Shown in pieces: positions 47,300-61,170 of a DNA stretch of 64,000 nucleotides. Numbering within the stretch: the stretch's first letter is position 1; each line of letters begins with the position of its first letter. Location of the stretch: positions 22,780,501-22,844,500 of the forward strand of contig NC_060112.1 in the NCBI RefSeq assembly GCF_021155765.1, given 5' to 3'. This DNA is from Diprion similis. Lineage: Eukaryota; Arthropoda; Insecta; Hymenoptera; Diprionidae. A program made the translations under genes and the position numbers. The notes under the pieces were generated by a model. It was not told the DNA's origin. It made no database searches and worked only from the letters and a program-made list of their open reading frames with translations.

Positions 47300-49619
47300 C
47301 CCGCAATCCCTCCTCCTCTCCTTTCGTTGTACCTACAAAGTGTTTGCACAAAGCGTGCGCACACACACACACTTCCTCCTCGTAGATATCGCTAATATAC
47401 ATCGAAATATAGTAATATAAACGAAATTTTCGTTTTGGATGTGGGTATGAGTATAATCGTTATACCTACAAAGCTGTTGATCGGTTGATGATAAATCGAA
47501 AAATTTTGTCTGTTAAGAGATAGTGCAGTAGCTACATATTATTAACACATATGTGTGTAACATGTATAGACGAAATCGACATATTATATTATATGAATTA
47601 CGTAATACGTATATTATTCTACCACGAGTTATAAATTGTTATACTTATTATTGAGAGACTTGTGGGTATATTTTATACACCAACGATCATCGTCATCATC
47701 GTCATCATCATTCAGACGTTATACGGATGCGTTATAATCCATCACGGTATTAAATATGCATGTACGTACCTACGTACGTATGTGCATGTAAGTCACCGGC
47801 CGGGCATCGCACCATGCGGTGCAAAGTTCAAAATAGCTACCTAATGTTCGATATGTATTTTGCATATGTATACACGATGTGGACATGTATTTACGTATCA
47901 GTTTTTCGCACGCCTGAAAACACAGCGACGATTTTATCAGTCAGTCGGATTTAGTTTAAACGCGATTCAAATGTTTCAAATGCTCGTGTTTAAGATAAAA
48001 ATTTTATTTAATATCGAGTTTGCAGTTTTTCAGGGTATTCCAGATTGTACGAAAAAGTTTGATAAATTCTCGCAATATCTTACTCAATTTTTTTTTTAAA
48101 CAAAATTTACAATCTCGTTATAATCTGACTCGTTTCGTTACCGGTTATCACATATTACCTAAACGGCGTCATGAGATTCTTGCCTGTTGTCCACGGGTTG
48201 CCACGGGGTTATCGTTCGAGAAACACGGCGAGACTCGAACAGCACCACCCACTGTTTACGTTACGCCATGCACAGTTAATTTGGGTTACAGCTAATATCA
48301 CTTGCGTAAGATTTATCATTTTATTTTTATTTATTTTTTTATTTTTTTTTTTTGTTTTTGTTTTTCTCTTCTCCTTAAAAACTAGACCTTCGGACGATAA
48401 TAATGTCATTCCGAAAGCGATGTTTATCCGTTATCTTCCATTAATTTGTACTTCGGAGGGACACGTATTCGAATTTCGTCACTTTCACGCATTTACCGTA
48501 CACTCGATAAAAAACCAAAAAAAAAAAAACAAAAAAAAATTCAGGAAAGTTTTACTTGCGAACCTGTTGAAAACCCAAAAAAAATACTGACGTATGGTAT
48601 ATTTGTACGGCATTACATCACGCTGCGTAATTATTCTTACATACACAGGCATATATGCGTATATGTATATGTACATAATTCTTATGAAAATCTTGCGGTG
48701 TAGTTTAATGTTTTTGCACACTATAAGCAATTTGTCTATTATAATTTATAGATGAAAAAAGGGAATATAATAAGCGATAATCGTAATGACTGGCAAAATC
48801 TTATACTGAACACAAAGTCTAATTTTGCTTCAGAGTATTTGCTGTTATACATGTACATCATATACGTTATACACATATTACATATAGCTATTGAATTATT
48901 ATTCAACTTCATAAACGTTGCAAGTGATGAAAGCCAGAGGTCAGACGGAACGTTTCTCGGTATAACGGGTTGTCAATTTCTTTTAAACAATATCTTGCAA
49001 GCTCTTTGCTAAAAAATGTAAAACCGCGGCTGGTTCTATTCGAACGTTAAAACAAAATGTGAAATAGAAAAAAAATAAGATACGTTTATTATATCCGTGA
49101 ACTTTGCTATCCGTGATTGTGATAATTTTCGTGCATGTGCGAGTGAAGATGAAGGGAAAGACAAAATTCGGTGGAGGTTTCAGTTTTAAAGAGTTGTAAA
49201 CGTCGGGAGACAATTCAAACTGAAAACAATATCATTGGGACTCCGGCAAACACTCATTATGCGATCACAGTTGCATGTAGGGGAGAAAACGAATCATTCC
49301 ACAGAACTTACGAGAGCTTTAAAATACTGATAATGTAGCAAACGGATCATTGGGTGACCCCTGTCAATTATCTCATGTGTTTGCTGCTGCTGATGCATGG
49401 TGACTGAATATAAATTTATAATCGCATATTATACATATTGCGCGAAATGCCAAGTGAATATTCGTTTCAAGTATTTTAAAGGCGTGTAATGAGATGAAAA
49501 TTATCTCAACTCAGAACTCAAAAATGTGCTGCGGGTTATTCCGTCCCATTAATCATGGCTTATGGAAGATCAAGATGGAAGTTTATAAAATACAAGTCTC
49601 AGCTCGGGGTTGAATTAGG
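47300..49619. other. Noncoding stretch, no gene seen
   Basis: T-rich and A-rich homopolymer interruptions lie near 48340 and 48520. No supported gene. Confidence 0.35.
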
Positions 49620-49620
49620 T

Positions 49621-49882
49621 GTGCAAGTGAAAAATTCCATTAGTATCGTCGGATAGTATGTCGAAAAATAATTGACACATATTTTTTCTTTTTTCAATTC
49701 AATATTCCCTAACAAAGATATAACAGTTTGAAATTGACGCGTGACGTCACAACGTGCTTAGATATAGATATACTACAATGTGAGAAATGTGTAAAAATGT
49801 GTGAATTGAAAAAAGAAAAAATACGTGTCAATTATTTTTCTATATTCTATCCGACGATACTGATGGAATTTTTCATTCGCAC
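49621..49882. mobile_element. Foldback MITE with ~81-bp arms
   Basis: The left arm 49621-49701 is mirrored by 49802-49882 with few mismatches; words such as AGTATCGTCGGATAG and GAAAAATAATTGACAC occur in both. The ~100-bp centre includes the palindrome TGACGTCA at 49742-49749. Weaker symmetry extends outward on both sides, so the original element may be ~320 bp. Target duplication unclear. Confidence 0.7.
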
Positions 49883-49889
49883 ACTTAAA

Positions 49890-52396
49890 TTTCGATAATA
49901 TCTCACTGCGAGTCTCAAGTATCTAGATCACCAAAGCAATTCTTCCTTCTTAAATATTTTTGAACATTGTTTCGAGTTTGAAAAGCACGGCGAAGGTCGA
50001 ACGTACCTGCGGTTTAAAAATACGATGGACATTTCTGTGACGAATGACTGGCTTAGAGAATTTAGTCTGCGTGGATTGACGGGTTGAAATTGTATAATAC
50101 TTACGTATATTGTTTGCATACATATCTATGTAATATGCACGTAAGTATATTTGCAGAATGAATAATTTAGGCGAAACAATCGTGGGAATGGATTAACAAA
50201 TATTTAAACGAACTATAGTGAAAGGACAAAACATGGCGACGTGTTTCACATAATTTTATAAAAATCTGGACCGCGTGCAAGGTTATACTCGGATATATTA
50301 CACGAGCGAGTTGCAACGAAATGCATTATTTAATTAATTCCATCCAGTTATCCATGAGGAGTTATTTTTTCCCTCGCGATTACCACGCATTCAGTATCAA
50401 TCGTTTCAGCCGCATATAAAAGTTATTCGCAGTCACTAACTACAGTCTCCATACAAAATATACTTTATCCACACAGTTTGCAAGAATAATTATTATTGCT
50501 GAGTAAATAATATCGCGTGTATTATAGTTCTTATACGGAGGTAATACGAGCTCCATAAAGTCCAGTTTTACGCCCTCGAGGTTGTTTTCAGAGTATCGAT
50601 GGATAGACGCTACGATAATCAGCCTGCAAAGAGTCTCTCGTTGTTGCCAAGCAGATATTGTATCTCTGGCAGTCGGCGAGACATGCGAAACACAAATTTT
50701 CTAATCGAAATTGCGACAACGTTGATTTTTACGCAGTTTTCTTTTACTTCGTTGCTTTCAATTTTTCAACGAAAGAGACGAAAAGTTATTTCATACCACT
50801 GTATAGAAATTCACTGAAACGGACTGTTTTTTTTTTTTTTTTTAGTTTTTTTTTCATTCGACGGTCAATACAATATTGCATTTTAATTGTTGATCAGAAT
50901 CGATATTATCGAAGTATTGATCCTTGATTATCAGCGCGTAAGAAATTTGGAAAAACTGAATTGGATAAAAATCGATGCGAGTCTATCTCTGCATGCTTGA
51001 AAAATCCGAAAACATTGGTTTCTTGCAGTGTCTTTTTCTGCTGAGATTTGCTCAAGATAGAGGTTACAAAAACATGCGTTTTCCGTGAAACTGACACACT
51101 AATGTCAAGTTTACACAAAATGCGCGATAAGATTGTTTACCGAGCGTTAGTTGAGCGCATCGTCATTTAGCGTAACAAGCACATAATGTATGGAAATTAT
51201 TATACAGGGCAATAATCGCGACCTGTATTTCAAAGTTCAACCACTCCTGCTCAACGTACAAGACCGACTTACGATGTTCTTTGACTTTTGTCCTACTGCA
51301 GTTATCTGCAATCCTGCATTCCCGCTGCACGCATTTTTACGCATCACGTACATTTTTTCAAAACCCTGCTCCTGACCTTAAACATAAATATTTCCAAAGC
51401 GCGATAAAAACTCTGCGTTTCTCAATTTCATTGATATGATAGGACTCTGGCCTGCAGTGTCCACAATTTAATCATGTTTGAAATAGAAAAAAATACCACG
51501 TGTCCTATATATACCTATATATGCCATTTTAATCCACCTACGAACAAAATGCTCTACAGCCGAATTTAATTTATTATACACGGGACCCAATGGCGACTGT
51601 AATAATTTAACTGCGCATAATTTCAATCAAATTTTCTTGCGGGGATGACTAATTTGAACGGATGCACGAACTGCGTAGGTTAACAATGTGTATACCTATC
51701 TACAGCATCCCTCTGCATAACCTCACGCGGAGAGGAATTGTGACGTAATTAGGGTTGCATAACCATATGTGTATACCTTCAATGCATTATGAGCTAAAAG
51801 GCAACCTGCTGCATTGTGATTCGCTAATTGTTTGTCATTGCTGACTTGGATAGTTTATGTTTTAATATTACAATCCATTTTTTTTTTGCAAGAATATAAT
51901 AGACGCATCACATTTGTTAGATCGATAAAGTTGGAAATTTTCAAATCGGCAAGAACATTTCTGGAACAATGAACATAATGATTGAATAGCATAATGAAAA
52001 GTTGAATTGACTGTACTCTAATTAAGAATTATACAGAAATGAAGAACACAGTTTCGATTTATGTATAGATCTTGATGTCGATTTATCAGCTGTGGTGGAT
52101 CAGCTGCATCGGTATGCACGTCGTTGCTGCATTCGCGGTGTTTCAATTGTAACAATAAGTTATGGTATAATGGGAGTAAATCACGCCGGCACATTACACG
52201 CTAATGCGTGCATTTTACGCGATGCAATTGTAATAACTTGACCAATTTGCCAGACCAAACGCAACCAAGATTAAGATTTACAATAACGAAATCAATCAAA
52301 ACCCGATCCCTCATTCTTTCGACTGAATTTGCTTTACAATACAAGATCGAAAATATTTCCAGACACTTCCTTAGAGGTTGAAAAATTCTTATAACA
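49890..52396. other. Noncoding stretch, no gene seen
   Basis: No family motif or multi-exon model on either strand. Poly-T near 50827-50844. Confidence 0.35.
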
Positions 52397-53018
52397 TGTA
52401 CATTAGGGTGGCGCAAAAAAACCGACTATTTTTTTTTTTTTTTTCTGAGTCTCGTGTGACAAAATGTTAGTTTTTGATGATTTAAGAGCCCACTCCAAAG
52501 GACAGCTCAAAAAAAAAATTTTAAGAGGTCGCTCCAAATTTAAAAAAATGTCAAAAATCGTCAAAAAATTAAATTAAAAAAATCATATTTTCAGCATTTT
52601 GTTTGATTTTTAATTCATGTCGTGGTGTATTGTTATCGATTTTTTCTTACTAAATAAAAGAAAAAAAAATTATGAAATTTTAATATGAATACTAAAAGGT
52701 CGCTCGAAAAGATCTAAAGAAATGCACCAAAAAATTGAAAAAAAATTATGAGCGACCTTTCAAAATTCAAATTTTGAACTGAAACTTTCAGAAACCTATT
52801 TTTCTTTGTCTATAAATTTAAACCGTAGCGAGAAAAAAAAAATCGATTTTTTATGATTTCTGACGTTTTAAAAAATGTGAAGCGACCCCTTAAAAAAATT
52901 TTTTTTTACCTGTCCTTTGGAGTGGGCTCTTAAAACATCAAAAACTAACATTTTGTCACACGGACTCGAAAAAAAAAAAAAAAAAATAGTCTGTTTTTTT
53001 GCGCCACCCTAATGTACA
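52397..53018. mobile_element. Long nested foldback element with GGGTGGCGC ends
   Basis: 622 bp that fold almost end to end. Left end TGTACATTAGGGTGGCGC is mirrored exactly at the right end. Inside, GACAAAATGTTAGTTTTTGA, GAGCCCACTCCAAAGGACAG and GTCGCTCC are mirrored in turn. The centre holds further inverted GGTCGCTC and GAGCGACC words, so the palindrome is nested. Homopolymer runs sit just inside both ends. The flanking TA or wider palindromic ATGTACAT makes the exact target site ambiguous. No open frame of note. Confidence 0.8.
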
Positions 53019-54296
53019 TATATGTATTAACATTGTTTCCGGCTTGTAGACCGGAAATGGCCAAATGTTACCAGACTTTCGGTCAGTAAATTTCAATTAA
53101 TCAAGTGGAATATATGTCGTGCAGCGTATGTTGTTCGACTTGTTTGTCCGCGATTATAGGGCGAGTATATCATTCTATTAGATAAGTGGCGATGTCCTAC
53201 CAGCAATTTCGTCATTGTCGTATACACATGGAGAGATCACCGTACGAATCAAGTATGGGTAGGTACCTATGCTCGTATGCGCGAGTATATTAGTCGTAGC
53301 AATTTCCGCACGCGTATAATTCGCGTTACGCTGCACACAGCTGGTTCAATTGAACCTACCATTTGAACAGTATAAGATCTCATAGCTGGTTGCTTCTAAC
53401 AATAAGATGTATAAATTTTCACGTATAAAAAAATTATCAAAATCATACTAATAATAATTCCGTCTACCTTGTACTCACCCAATCCTTTTCTCCAGCTCTG
53501 TATTGCTTTGAATAAAAAGAAAACAACACGTTTTATTCATTAGACTGCTGCAAATTTATATATTATTATATGCATGCAAAAGTTGCGGCACATGCTTATA
53601 TGTAATAGAAAAATTTCTGATATGCAAGTATACAGATTATTATAGTATTCAATAGTTTGACGCAAATCCCTCAAATTTGATTAACAAAATAAAAATAAAA
53701 CAGCTAACTGTATAAATATTAAAATTAGCTCTCTTAAATAATATATTTTTTTTTCTTCTACGTTTCAGGAGTTTTTTAAAAATTTTTCTTTTCTTTTTTT
53801 TTTCTCTTTATAGGTAAACGTTTTGCAAACGTTTGAGCAAGGATTTTTTTTTACCTTCGTTGTCGGATTCAAGGCAGTTGGAGTCGACGGTTGTTCCTCG
53901 ATTACGTTTTTTGACTGACAATGTTATACATAAAGAAAAAAACTGTTAGTCAAATGTTTCTTTTTTTTTTTTTTTAAACTTAGATATACATGATATATCA
54001 TCTCGGCAGATTTATTATTCTTTACCTTTTCCTCCTCCATATTTAGAGCTGCTTGAAAATGGAAAAGAAATTTTTTTTTTTTTTTTCTTTAGTATAAAAA
54101 TAATCATCAGTTGACTTACACTTGATTGCGTGTGTGATAAAATATGTATATAATATCATATATCGTAGGAAAATAACCGCATCTCATATCGTGTGATAAA
54201 TATTATACAATCGCGTGCAGGTAGTAAATGATGATAATTACATAATATCTTCATTCGTTTTAATGGAGAATTTTCTGACATATGAGTGCGAATATA

Positions 54297-54302
<6 letters not shown>
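53019..54302. other. Noncoding stretch rich in T runs
   Basis: Several poly-T runs of 10-16 nt between 53.7 and 54.1 kb; no gene. Confidence 0.35.

Positions 54303-54362
<60 letters not shown>
54303..54362. repeat. (AT)n microsatellite, about 60 bp
   Basis: Uninterrupted TA repeats, likely length-polymorphic. A second run of about 29 bp lies at 55045-55073. Confidence 0.9.
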
Positions 54363-54369
<7 letters not shown>

Positions 54370-55043
54370 CGCAGACTCGTGACAAAATTTACATTCATTA
54401 TCGACGAGTCTGAGACGTATTCGCAAACGAAGAATATGTACATACGTGTAAGATACGTCGATATACTATACGTTTAGCGCAATTATAATATATCGGTAAA
54501 TAACTTGTGCAGGTAAAAATAGATCGATCGATTAAAAGCTCAGAGGCTTTTATTTTTTATTTCGATTCAAAAGCGTCGATAATTGTAACATCTTGTCGTC
54601 AGTCTTCCGGCGATCCAAACGTCATTTGAAAATGCTCATATTCTATAGCAAATGTCATTCTAACGTAATTTACGTCTAGTAGGTTCAATATTGTCTCTCG
54701 CGTGTTTTTTTATATTCATATATATATGTATAAATTCCCGCCTAAAATTGATGAATGAACTTGAACAATTAATGAATAAAATACGTGAGTCGTTCCGTCT
54801 TCACTGTTTTTCTTTTATTTTCTCTACTCAATTTTATACCGATTTATCAAACGGCAAGTGCCATTACGCCATGCAAACAAAAAATGTGGAAACAGGCTGC
54901 AGCAGTAAATTCATATGTGATTGAGGAACGATTAACCGGTCGGATTTACTATATACTACACACATATTATATATTCTTGAAATTAAAAAAATTAGGAAAT
55001 AGTAATAAATAGTGAAATAGTTTGCAGGCCACGCGACGCACAG

Positions 55044-55044
<1 letters not shown>

Positions 55045-55073
<29 letters not shown>
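55045..55073. repeat. (AT)n microsatellite, about 29 bp
   Basis: Uninterrupted TA repeat followed by TATGTATGTATATA. Confidence 0.85.
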
Positions 55074-55081
<8 letters not shown>

Positions 55082-58000
55082 ATATAAGGTATAATTAGAT
55101 TTAACGCAGATGTACCGGTTTGCTTTCTATACTCGTTGGTACAAGTGGGTGTGAACTCGTCAAGGGTAACCAGAGGTCAAACTGCGCCACTGTTATTATG
55201 GATTTATGTATAATGCATTCCAAGAGAGACGATTCAACGCGATTTGAGCTTAGCAATTTTTTTTTAAACACCATTTAATTTTGCGCTAACGCATGTTTAT
55301 GTAATAATGTTATTTCTTGGAAGATTTTTCACACGAACAAATGTGTGACCGATTCCATTACATTCGATAAATTTATGTGATATATACATATGTGTATATA
55401 TATGTAACGGTAACGGCTGCAGTCTTATATATTGCTACGTTAGGTATCTGCAAAGATACAACATACAACGATAATTAAATGGTTAAATACTAATTGCTTT
55501 TGTACAAGTCAATTAGCAGCCTTCGAGTCGGATGATCTATGCTGCAGCAATGAATTTAGAGACGGTAGGTATTTAATTCGTATTATTGTTATTAAGACCT
55601 CGATTTTAAAAGAAGTCGAGACGCCAGCTCAGTTTTGATCGATTAATCTCGACATTTATATCATTAATTCAACCATACACTGGTACTTGTAACCGTAAGC
55701 TGTGAACGAGAAATATATTCAAGTGTATAAAGTTAATGATTTTTTCTCATGGATAAATAATAAGCTGTAAAGAAAATTTTTGAATTTTCATTTAGTTACA
55801 CAAAACTATATGATATAATCTGATTGTTTTCAATCAATATTATAATCACTATGGAAGATTATAAAGCACGTAATTTTATTTACCCAATGTAAGATATATA
55901 GATACGAGGCAGAACTCTACAGATTTCAATGAACGATTTTCGATCCGATAAACCCGAAACATTCGCCACAATCAGAGCCAAGTTTAATTGTTATTGCAAT
56001 CACTACAGGCAACGATTTTATCTTCGCATCTGTATGATATATATATGTACATACTTTCGTCACGAGTTAATGATAAGCGGCAGTTTTCCGATCAGAACTT
56101 AAAGGCAGAAACATGTTGCTACGGTTGTTAAAAAAAAATTTGATAATATTTACACTTTCATTGTCAAAATAACACATAATACATTGCCATTTGTACAAAA
56201 AGAAGAAAAAGAAAAATATAATTATCTAATCCGCAGCTAATCCGCGTCTATTTTTTAAACTATATGTACAATTGCATATAATTATTTAGTGAAAATGTGG
56301 CGATGACGTGGGTTTCATATCTGCGGGGATGGATTTATTTATACCGTGTAGTAAATTTTTCTCTCACTATCAGCGCACCGAATGATTGATGGGTTTCCAA
56401 TGTCTCGTAGCAGGTATATATAGGATACGAATATGATGATTCAAGGTTTACGTACAACAATCGTATAATTATCGGAGCAATGCTAATCAGACATTTCACT
56501 CATCCCGAAGTCCAATAAATCAACAATGTGCAATCCAGCCATCGGATTGTTTACCACTCTTCGTTTGCGCGAACACGTTACACATATGTATAAAATATAT
56601 GTCGTAAGTTTGTTTAATTTTTTTAAAATTATTTATTAATTTTTTTAATCACTTTTAAAGGACAATCCTAATTCGATTTCTATCCTAATCGTCAAGTGCA
56701 GATCGCGGTTTGTAAATCTGTCCATGAAATCGTTGGAGTAAGTCGATTAGATAGTAAATAAATATTTCACAGATCTTATCGCATTTTTTAACTTATTTTG
56801 TGTGCGATATATGATATATGTATATCGTACCTGTAATTATATCGGTCGTTAGATTCTGCCAGATTGCACGGTTATATGTATGTATTTGCGAATTTGTCGA
56901 ATTCCCGTAATCGCTTTCATGTAACATATAACTATAGATGTTAGACACCACAGAAAAAGCAAAAAAAAAAAGAAACACTCTTACGTTAATATTAAAAAAT
57001 ATTTTCATCGCGGTATGCAAATATTATTCATTCATTTCGAGTATGAAAACAAGTTGGTAAGTTCTGCAAACTTTACGCATTACTGTGTTCTTTAAAATTT
57101 TGCGAAAATGTAGTGTGAGGAGAACAAAATGCAAAAACAAAAAAAAAACGAAACACGTCCAATGAGTTATTTTATTATTTCGTTCTTTTATTATTTTCTT
57201 CGACAATCGTTGCGTCGGTGTTGCGAATTACGTTGTTGTAGTTCTTTTTTTTTATTATTATTATCTTACAATTATTCGTAGAAGGTGGGACTGTATTTTC
57301 TCACTTTTATCTTTCCAGCAAGACTCGCGGGGTTTTCAAGAACACCGAAGGTCAAGGATCGATGAAGGAAAATCGCGCGTCGGTTTCCGCGACTTATTAT
57401 CGATTCTGCACGTGATAATTAGCAATCCCTTTATTGTGCGTCAGGCAGCAAATTAAAAAAACATATTAAGGCATATTACACATTCAATATAGGCATATAT
57501 AAGAGAAATAATCTGTAGCACAGAACTTCATCTGTACCGTAAAAAAAGTTGAAAAATAAAAAAGAAAAATGTTTATTCGCGTGCAACGAAAGTGTAATGA
57601 ATGTGTGACGAAAAAAGCTAACTACTGCAGCATGTCGCAGCTTTTCGGGGGAAGAAAACTGACCTGCAGCTAGACAAGTCGTTGAATAGAGTGCAATCAG
57701 GTATAATTCGGTTTTCGTTCGCGTATTTCGCGAAATGTGCTCAGGGTGAAGCGAAACGACCAGCTCGATTCGTGGCGATGCGAGTTATGCGCCGTTCCCC
57801 TCTGTCTGGTAAAACCCGACACCCGCCACCCCCGCCCCCGGAACGGGGGCGGCGGCGAGCCCTCTTTTCGCGCGCAAAGCGCAGACGCGAAAACCGTCGC
57901 GATTCCCGTCATTATAGTCAAGTCAAAGGCAGAGAAATTTGTTATTTTCAAAAAGGAATCAATATATGACAGAGACGGAAATATTATTTTATTTCACAAT

Positions 58001-58468
58001 TTCTTTGTACATATTTATCGCTCTTTGTTTTTACAGTATAGCGATATTTTATGCGATATAACGACGCACCGCAAGCTTCCCCGTAAATTGCATCACGGGT
58101 TTCATTACTACGCGAAAATTATATATATATATATCTAATCGTGAGATTCCTATTCCAGGGGGGATGCTCGATCTCTGCTATAGAAACACGCATCCGAGTC
58201 TTCTGGAAGTCGGATTATATCTAAGAGACACCGACCCTCACGTATATAGAATGGCCGTGCGTCGATAGCGCCCGCCTCGTCCTCGACCTGACCTCCACCG
58301 GGATATTCGAACGTCCTATGTATATAGTATGTGTATACAGGTATACCTGGACAGCACCCGTAGAATATAATATATGCCATAAATTTTATAAGTGTAGAGG
58401 TTTATGCGCCCGGCGTTTAATTTTTTATGCCCGTTGCACTTACGCATGTAATACGGCTTATAGGTATG
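55074..58468. other. Noncoding stretch with one GC-rich patch
   Basis: AT-rich and gene-free except for a CpG-rich patch at about 57700-57910. That patch contains a GC hairpin (CGCCCCCG...CGGGGGCG near 57831-57850). Open frames on both strands of the patch are low-complexity Arg/Pro-rich and not convincing. Confidence 0.35.
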
Positions 58469-58470
58469 TA

Positions 58471-58935
58471 CAGTAAGGTGTCCGTTATTTAGCAAGTTGA
58501 TTATTTTTTTTGCGACACCACGTAAATTTTTAGTTTATAGCCTGAAACAAAATATCAGAGCAATATAAGTTCTTGATATTCATGTTAAACCTTGCCCCAA
58601 AGACAATACATTTTCCATTTAAATTACATGGGAATTTGCCACTTTTTATAATTTTTTTTTTTTTTTTTTTTTTTTTTTTCTCCAACATTTTTATATACAG
58701 CAATAAGAAAGACATATTCTTATAGGAAATTGAATGCTCTACAAAAAAGATTTTCTATAATTTTTCGATTAATTCACTCCTTCAAAAGTTATTCTTTGTC
58801 TTTGAGGTAAGGTTTAATTAATATGAATATTAAGGAGTTATATTGTTCTGATATTTTGTATCAGGATATAGAGTAAAAATTTACGAGGCGTCGCAAGAAA
58901 AATAATCAATTTGGTAAGTAACGAACACCCTAATG
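58471..58935. mobile_element. Foldback MITE with TA flanks
   Basis: 465 bp with arms of roughly 140 bp. Left end CAGTAAGGTGTCCGTTATTT pairs with the complement of the right end, CATTAGGGTGTTCGTTACTT. Inner words GATTATTTTT.TTGCGAC, CGTAAATTTTTA and CAAAATATCAGA are also mirrored. TA at 58469-58470 and 58936-58937 flanks it. A 28-nt T run lies inside at 58652-58679. Non-coding. Confidence 0.8.
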
Positions 58936-58937
58936 TA

Positions 58938-59173
58938 CAGTAATATTCATTATTGCTTTAACCTTTCGTCTAACTTGTTTTCGGTTCGAAACAAAATGTG
59001 AGTTCAACATCTATATACAAATTATGTGACAATGATTCCAATTCTCTTAGATCGGCTCGATCGGCTGCATACAGTCGGTCATTGTCACAAAATTCGTATA
59101 GAATCGAACTCGCATTTTCTTTCGAACCAAAAACAAGTTAGACGAAAGGTCAAGGCAATTATGAATATTACTG
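58938..59173. mobile_element. Foldback MITE, copy C (best preserved of its family)
   Basis: 236 bp with arms of about 97 bp. Ends CAGTAATATTCATTATTGC and the complement of CAGTAATATTCATAATTGCC; inner ACCTTTCGTCTAACTTGTTT is exactly mirrored. Flanked by TA at 58936-58937 and 59174-59175. Shares arm words (TCGATTCTATACGAATT, GTGACAATGA) with copies A (13354) and B (20700). Its left TA is also the right TA of the neighbouring element. Confidence 0.85.
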
Positions 59174-59175
59174 TA

Positions 59176-61170
59176 CGTATAACGCATAATTTTAATTCTA
59201 AGAAGAAGGAAAATATAATTAAATTTAAAGTAAATTGTAAAAACCTAACTCCAATGAAATTTAATGGAAGGCAATGTATTATATTCGGAAATGACGTACG
59301 TTGTGACAGACGCGTGCATGCCAGGGTTTTACGGGAAAAGGGACACGTGACTCGAGTCACGGACGGAACTAAGCAAAACGCGCCCCGCAGCACGAACCGA
59401 TCATCCAACCTCTATGATATCACAGACCTACCTATTTATATGCATGTATATACCTACCGTTAGCCCGAAATCCGTTGCAGGATTCGACTGATGTAATTAG
59501 GTACAAAACATTCGCAGTCACGCGTTGCGTCGCAGGCTTACAAGTTGCCCAAAATGACGCAATCGTATAGGTAGATCAACGGTTTCACAGATTTTGATTA
59601 GTGTAAATTTATCCTTCAATTATACAACATTTCGATGCGAGTCATTCAGCCTGAATCATTTCTTTACAGTATTTATACGCTACATGGTTGTATGCACGTC
59701 GATACGCGGAATGATTTTTATTCAGTGTATTCTCATCGGAGTTTTCCATCTTCTGAGTTGTATACGGAAAAAAGTATTTCGTTGAACAAGGAAATCGTGT
59801 GACTAATTTATTACAACAGCTAGAATTTTGCAAGTTTAATTTTACTAATGGGTTCACGTACTTCATACGTTCGAAGCCCGCTTAGGCCAGGCTTAGAAAA
59901 CCTTTGTTATTCCGGTAAAAATACGTTTCATGCTGCTCTATGTATTAACACTGAAATTTTTGGTCCAGTGAACTATTTTTTGCACTGATAGGACAAAAAA
60001 TTTCAGGAAGTTCAACTCGGTGTATTTACCTCTAAGTCTAATCAATTCGATATACTGCTTATAATATACGCGTCTTTGCAAGAATGACTGACGGTATAAT
60101 ATGTACATACACTGAAAATCCGGTTGAGGTTTTTATCCTACAAACTCAGACCAACTCGAATGGACTGGGTGGCTTGAAAAACGTGACTAATACTTTAAAC
60201 CGCACGTGTGGGTATTGTAGGTACCTACACACGTGCAGAATGAATAAGCGAATAACCCACGACGCAGAAAAGTTGCGTCAGCCGCGGCGCAGTACCGACA
60301 GATGCTCCAAGGACCCTTCGTCCTTCGTCCTTCGCCTTGCGACAGAGGACGAGCCTCCAAGTCTCTGACCAATCCCCCTTTTTTTCTCATACACAAGTCT
60401 TCACTTTGCCAGATTGTATATGTAGATGTAGTTTCTGGTTTGCCTTCTGCACCCGTAAACTGGGTTTAGATCATATAGTTATTAGGTATCTATCGTGGTA
60501 TCGTCTAAATGGCTATTCGCCCGTCTGGCTCAAATAAAGTTCCACACGAGTTCATATTATAGTGAATAAGATTTATTACTGAATGGCAGACTTTTGGCGG
60601 GACTTATGGAAGGTTTGTTATTTATAGAGAACGTTTCTTAAACATACATGTGTGTCTAACTTGTCCATCGGACCTTAGCCTAACTACTTTTCATTCGGAT
60701 TACAACACTATTATTATACCTGACAGTGAAATAGTTTTCATTTTTGCACAACTTATGGAAATTATTTCAGACGCAGCTTGATCACAACGTGGAACGATTC
60801 ATGCGGCACGCCGGCGCCTATGTACTCGATTCCAAGAAAAGTCGTTCTTCGTACATACGGGTGACATTGTAACTTATCGTTAATACTAGTCACTTAATCA
60901 ATCATTCGGGGAACGTTCTTCGAAACCATTGCAAGTGAAAACTCAACTCGCATTATGAATACACAAATAGGTCAAAAAGTAAAATCGAAAGTAAGAGAAA
61001 AAGTTTCTGGAACAAATGAAACCAACCGCAGAAGTTGCTGATAATTCGTCTCGAATTGATCATATATTATCTAAAGTCCAGTTTTAATCGAAAATTTTAT
61101 TTATTTATACGCTGTAACGGTTCCGATGAAAGTGAACGAAGGCATAGAAGAGAGAAAACCAGTTCTGAAC
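59176..61170. other. Noncoding stretch, no gene seen
   Basis: No supported gene. It includes small palindromes, such as an imperfect hairpin at about 59949-60006 (TGAAATTTTTGGTCC mirrored by GGACAAAAAATTTCA) and ACGTGTG/CACACGT around GGTACC near 60220. Confidence 0.35.

Noticed and set aside
47118-47402. Gly/Glu-rich frames on both strands near 47.3 kb
   Set aside because: They arise from the (CCCT)n microsatellite.
54156-54443. Tyr-Ile repeat protein on the minus strand
   Set aside because: A translation of the (AT)n microsatellite, not a gene.
59026-59463. 145-codon plus-strand frame near 59.2 kb
   Set aside because: It begins inside the arms of MITE copy C and runs into AT-rich flank; no family signature.
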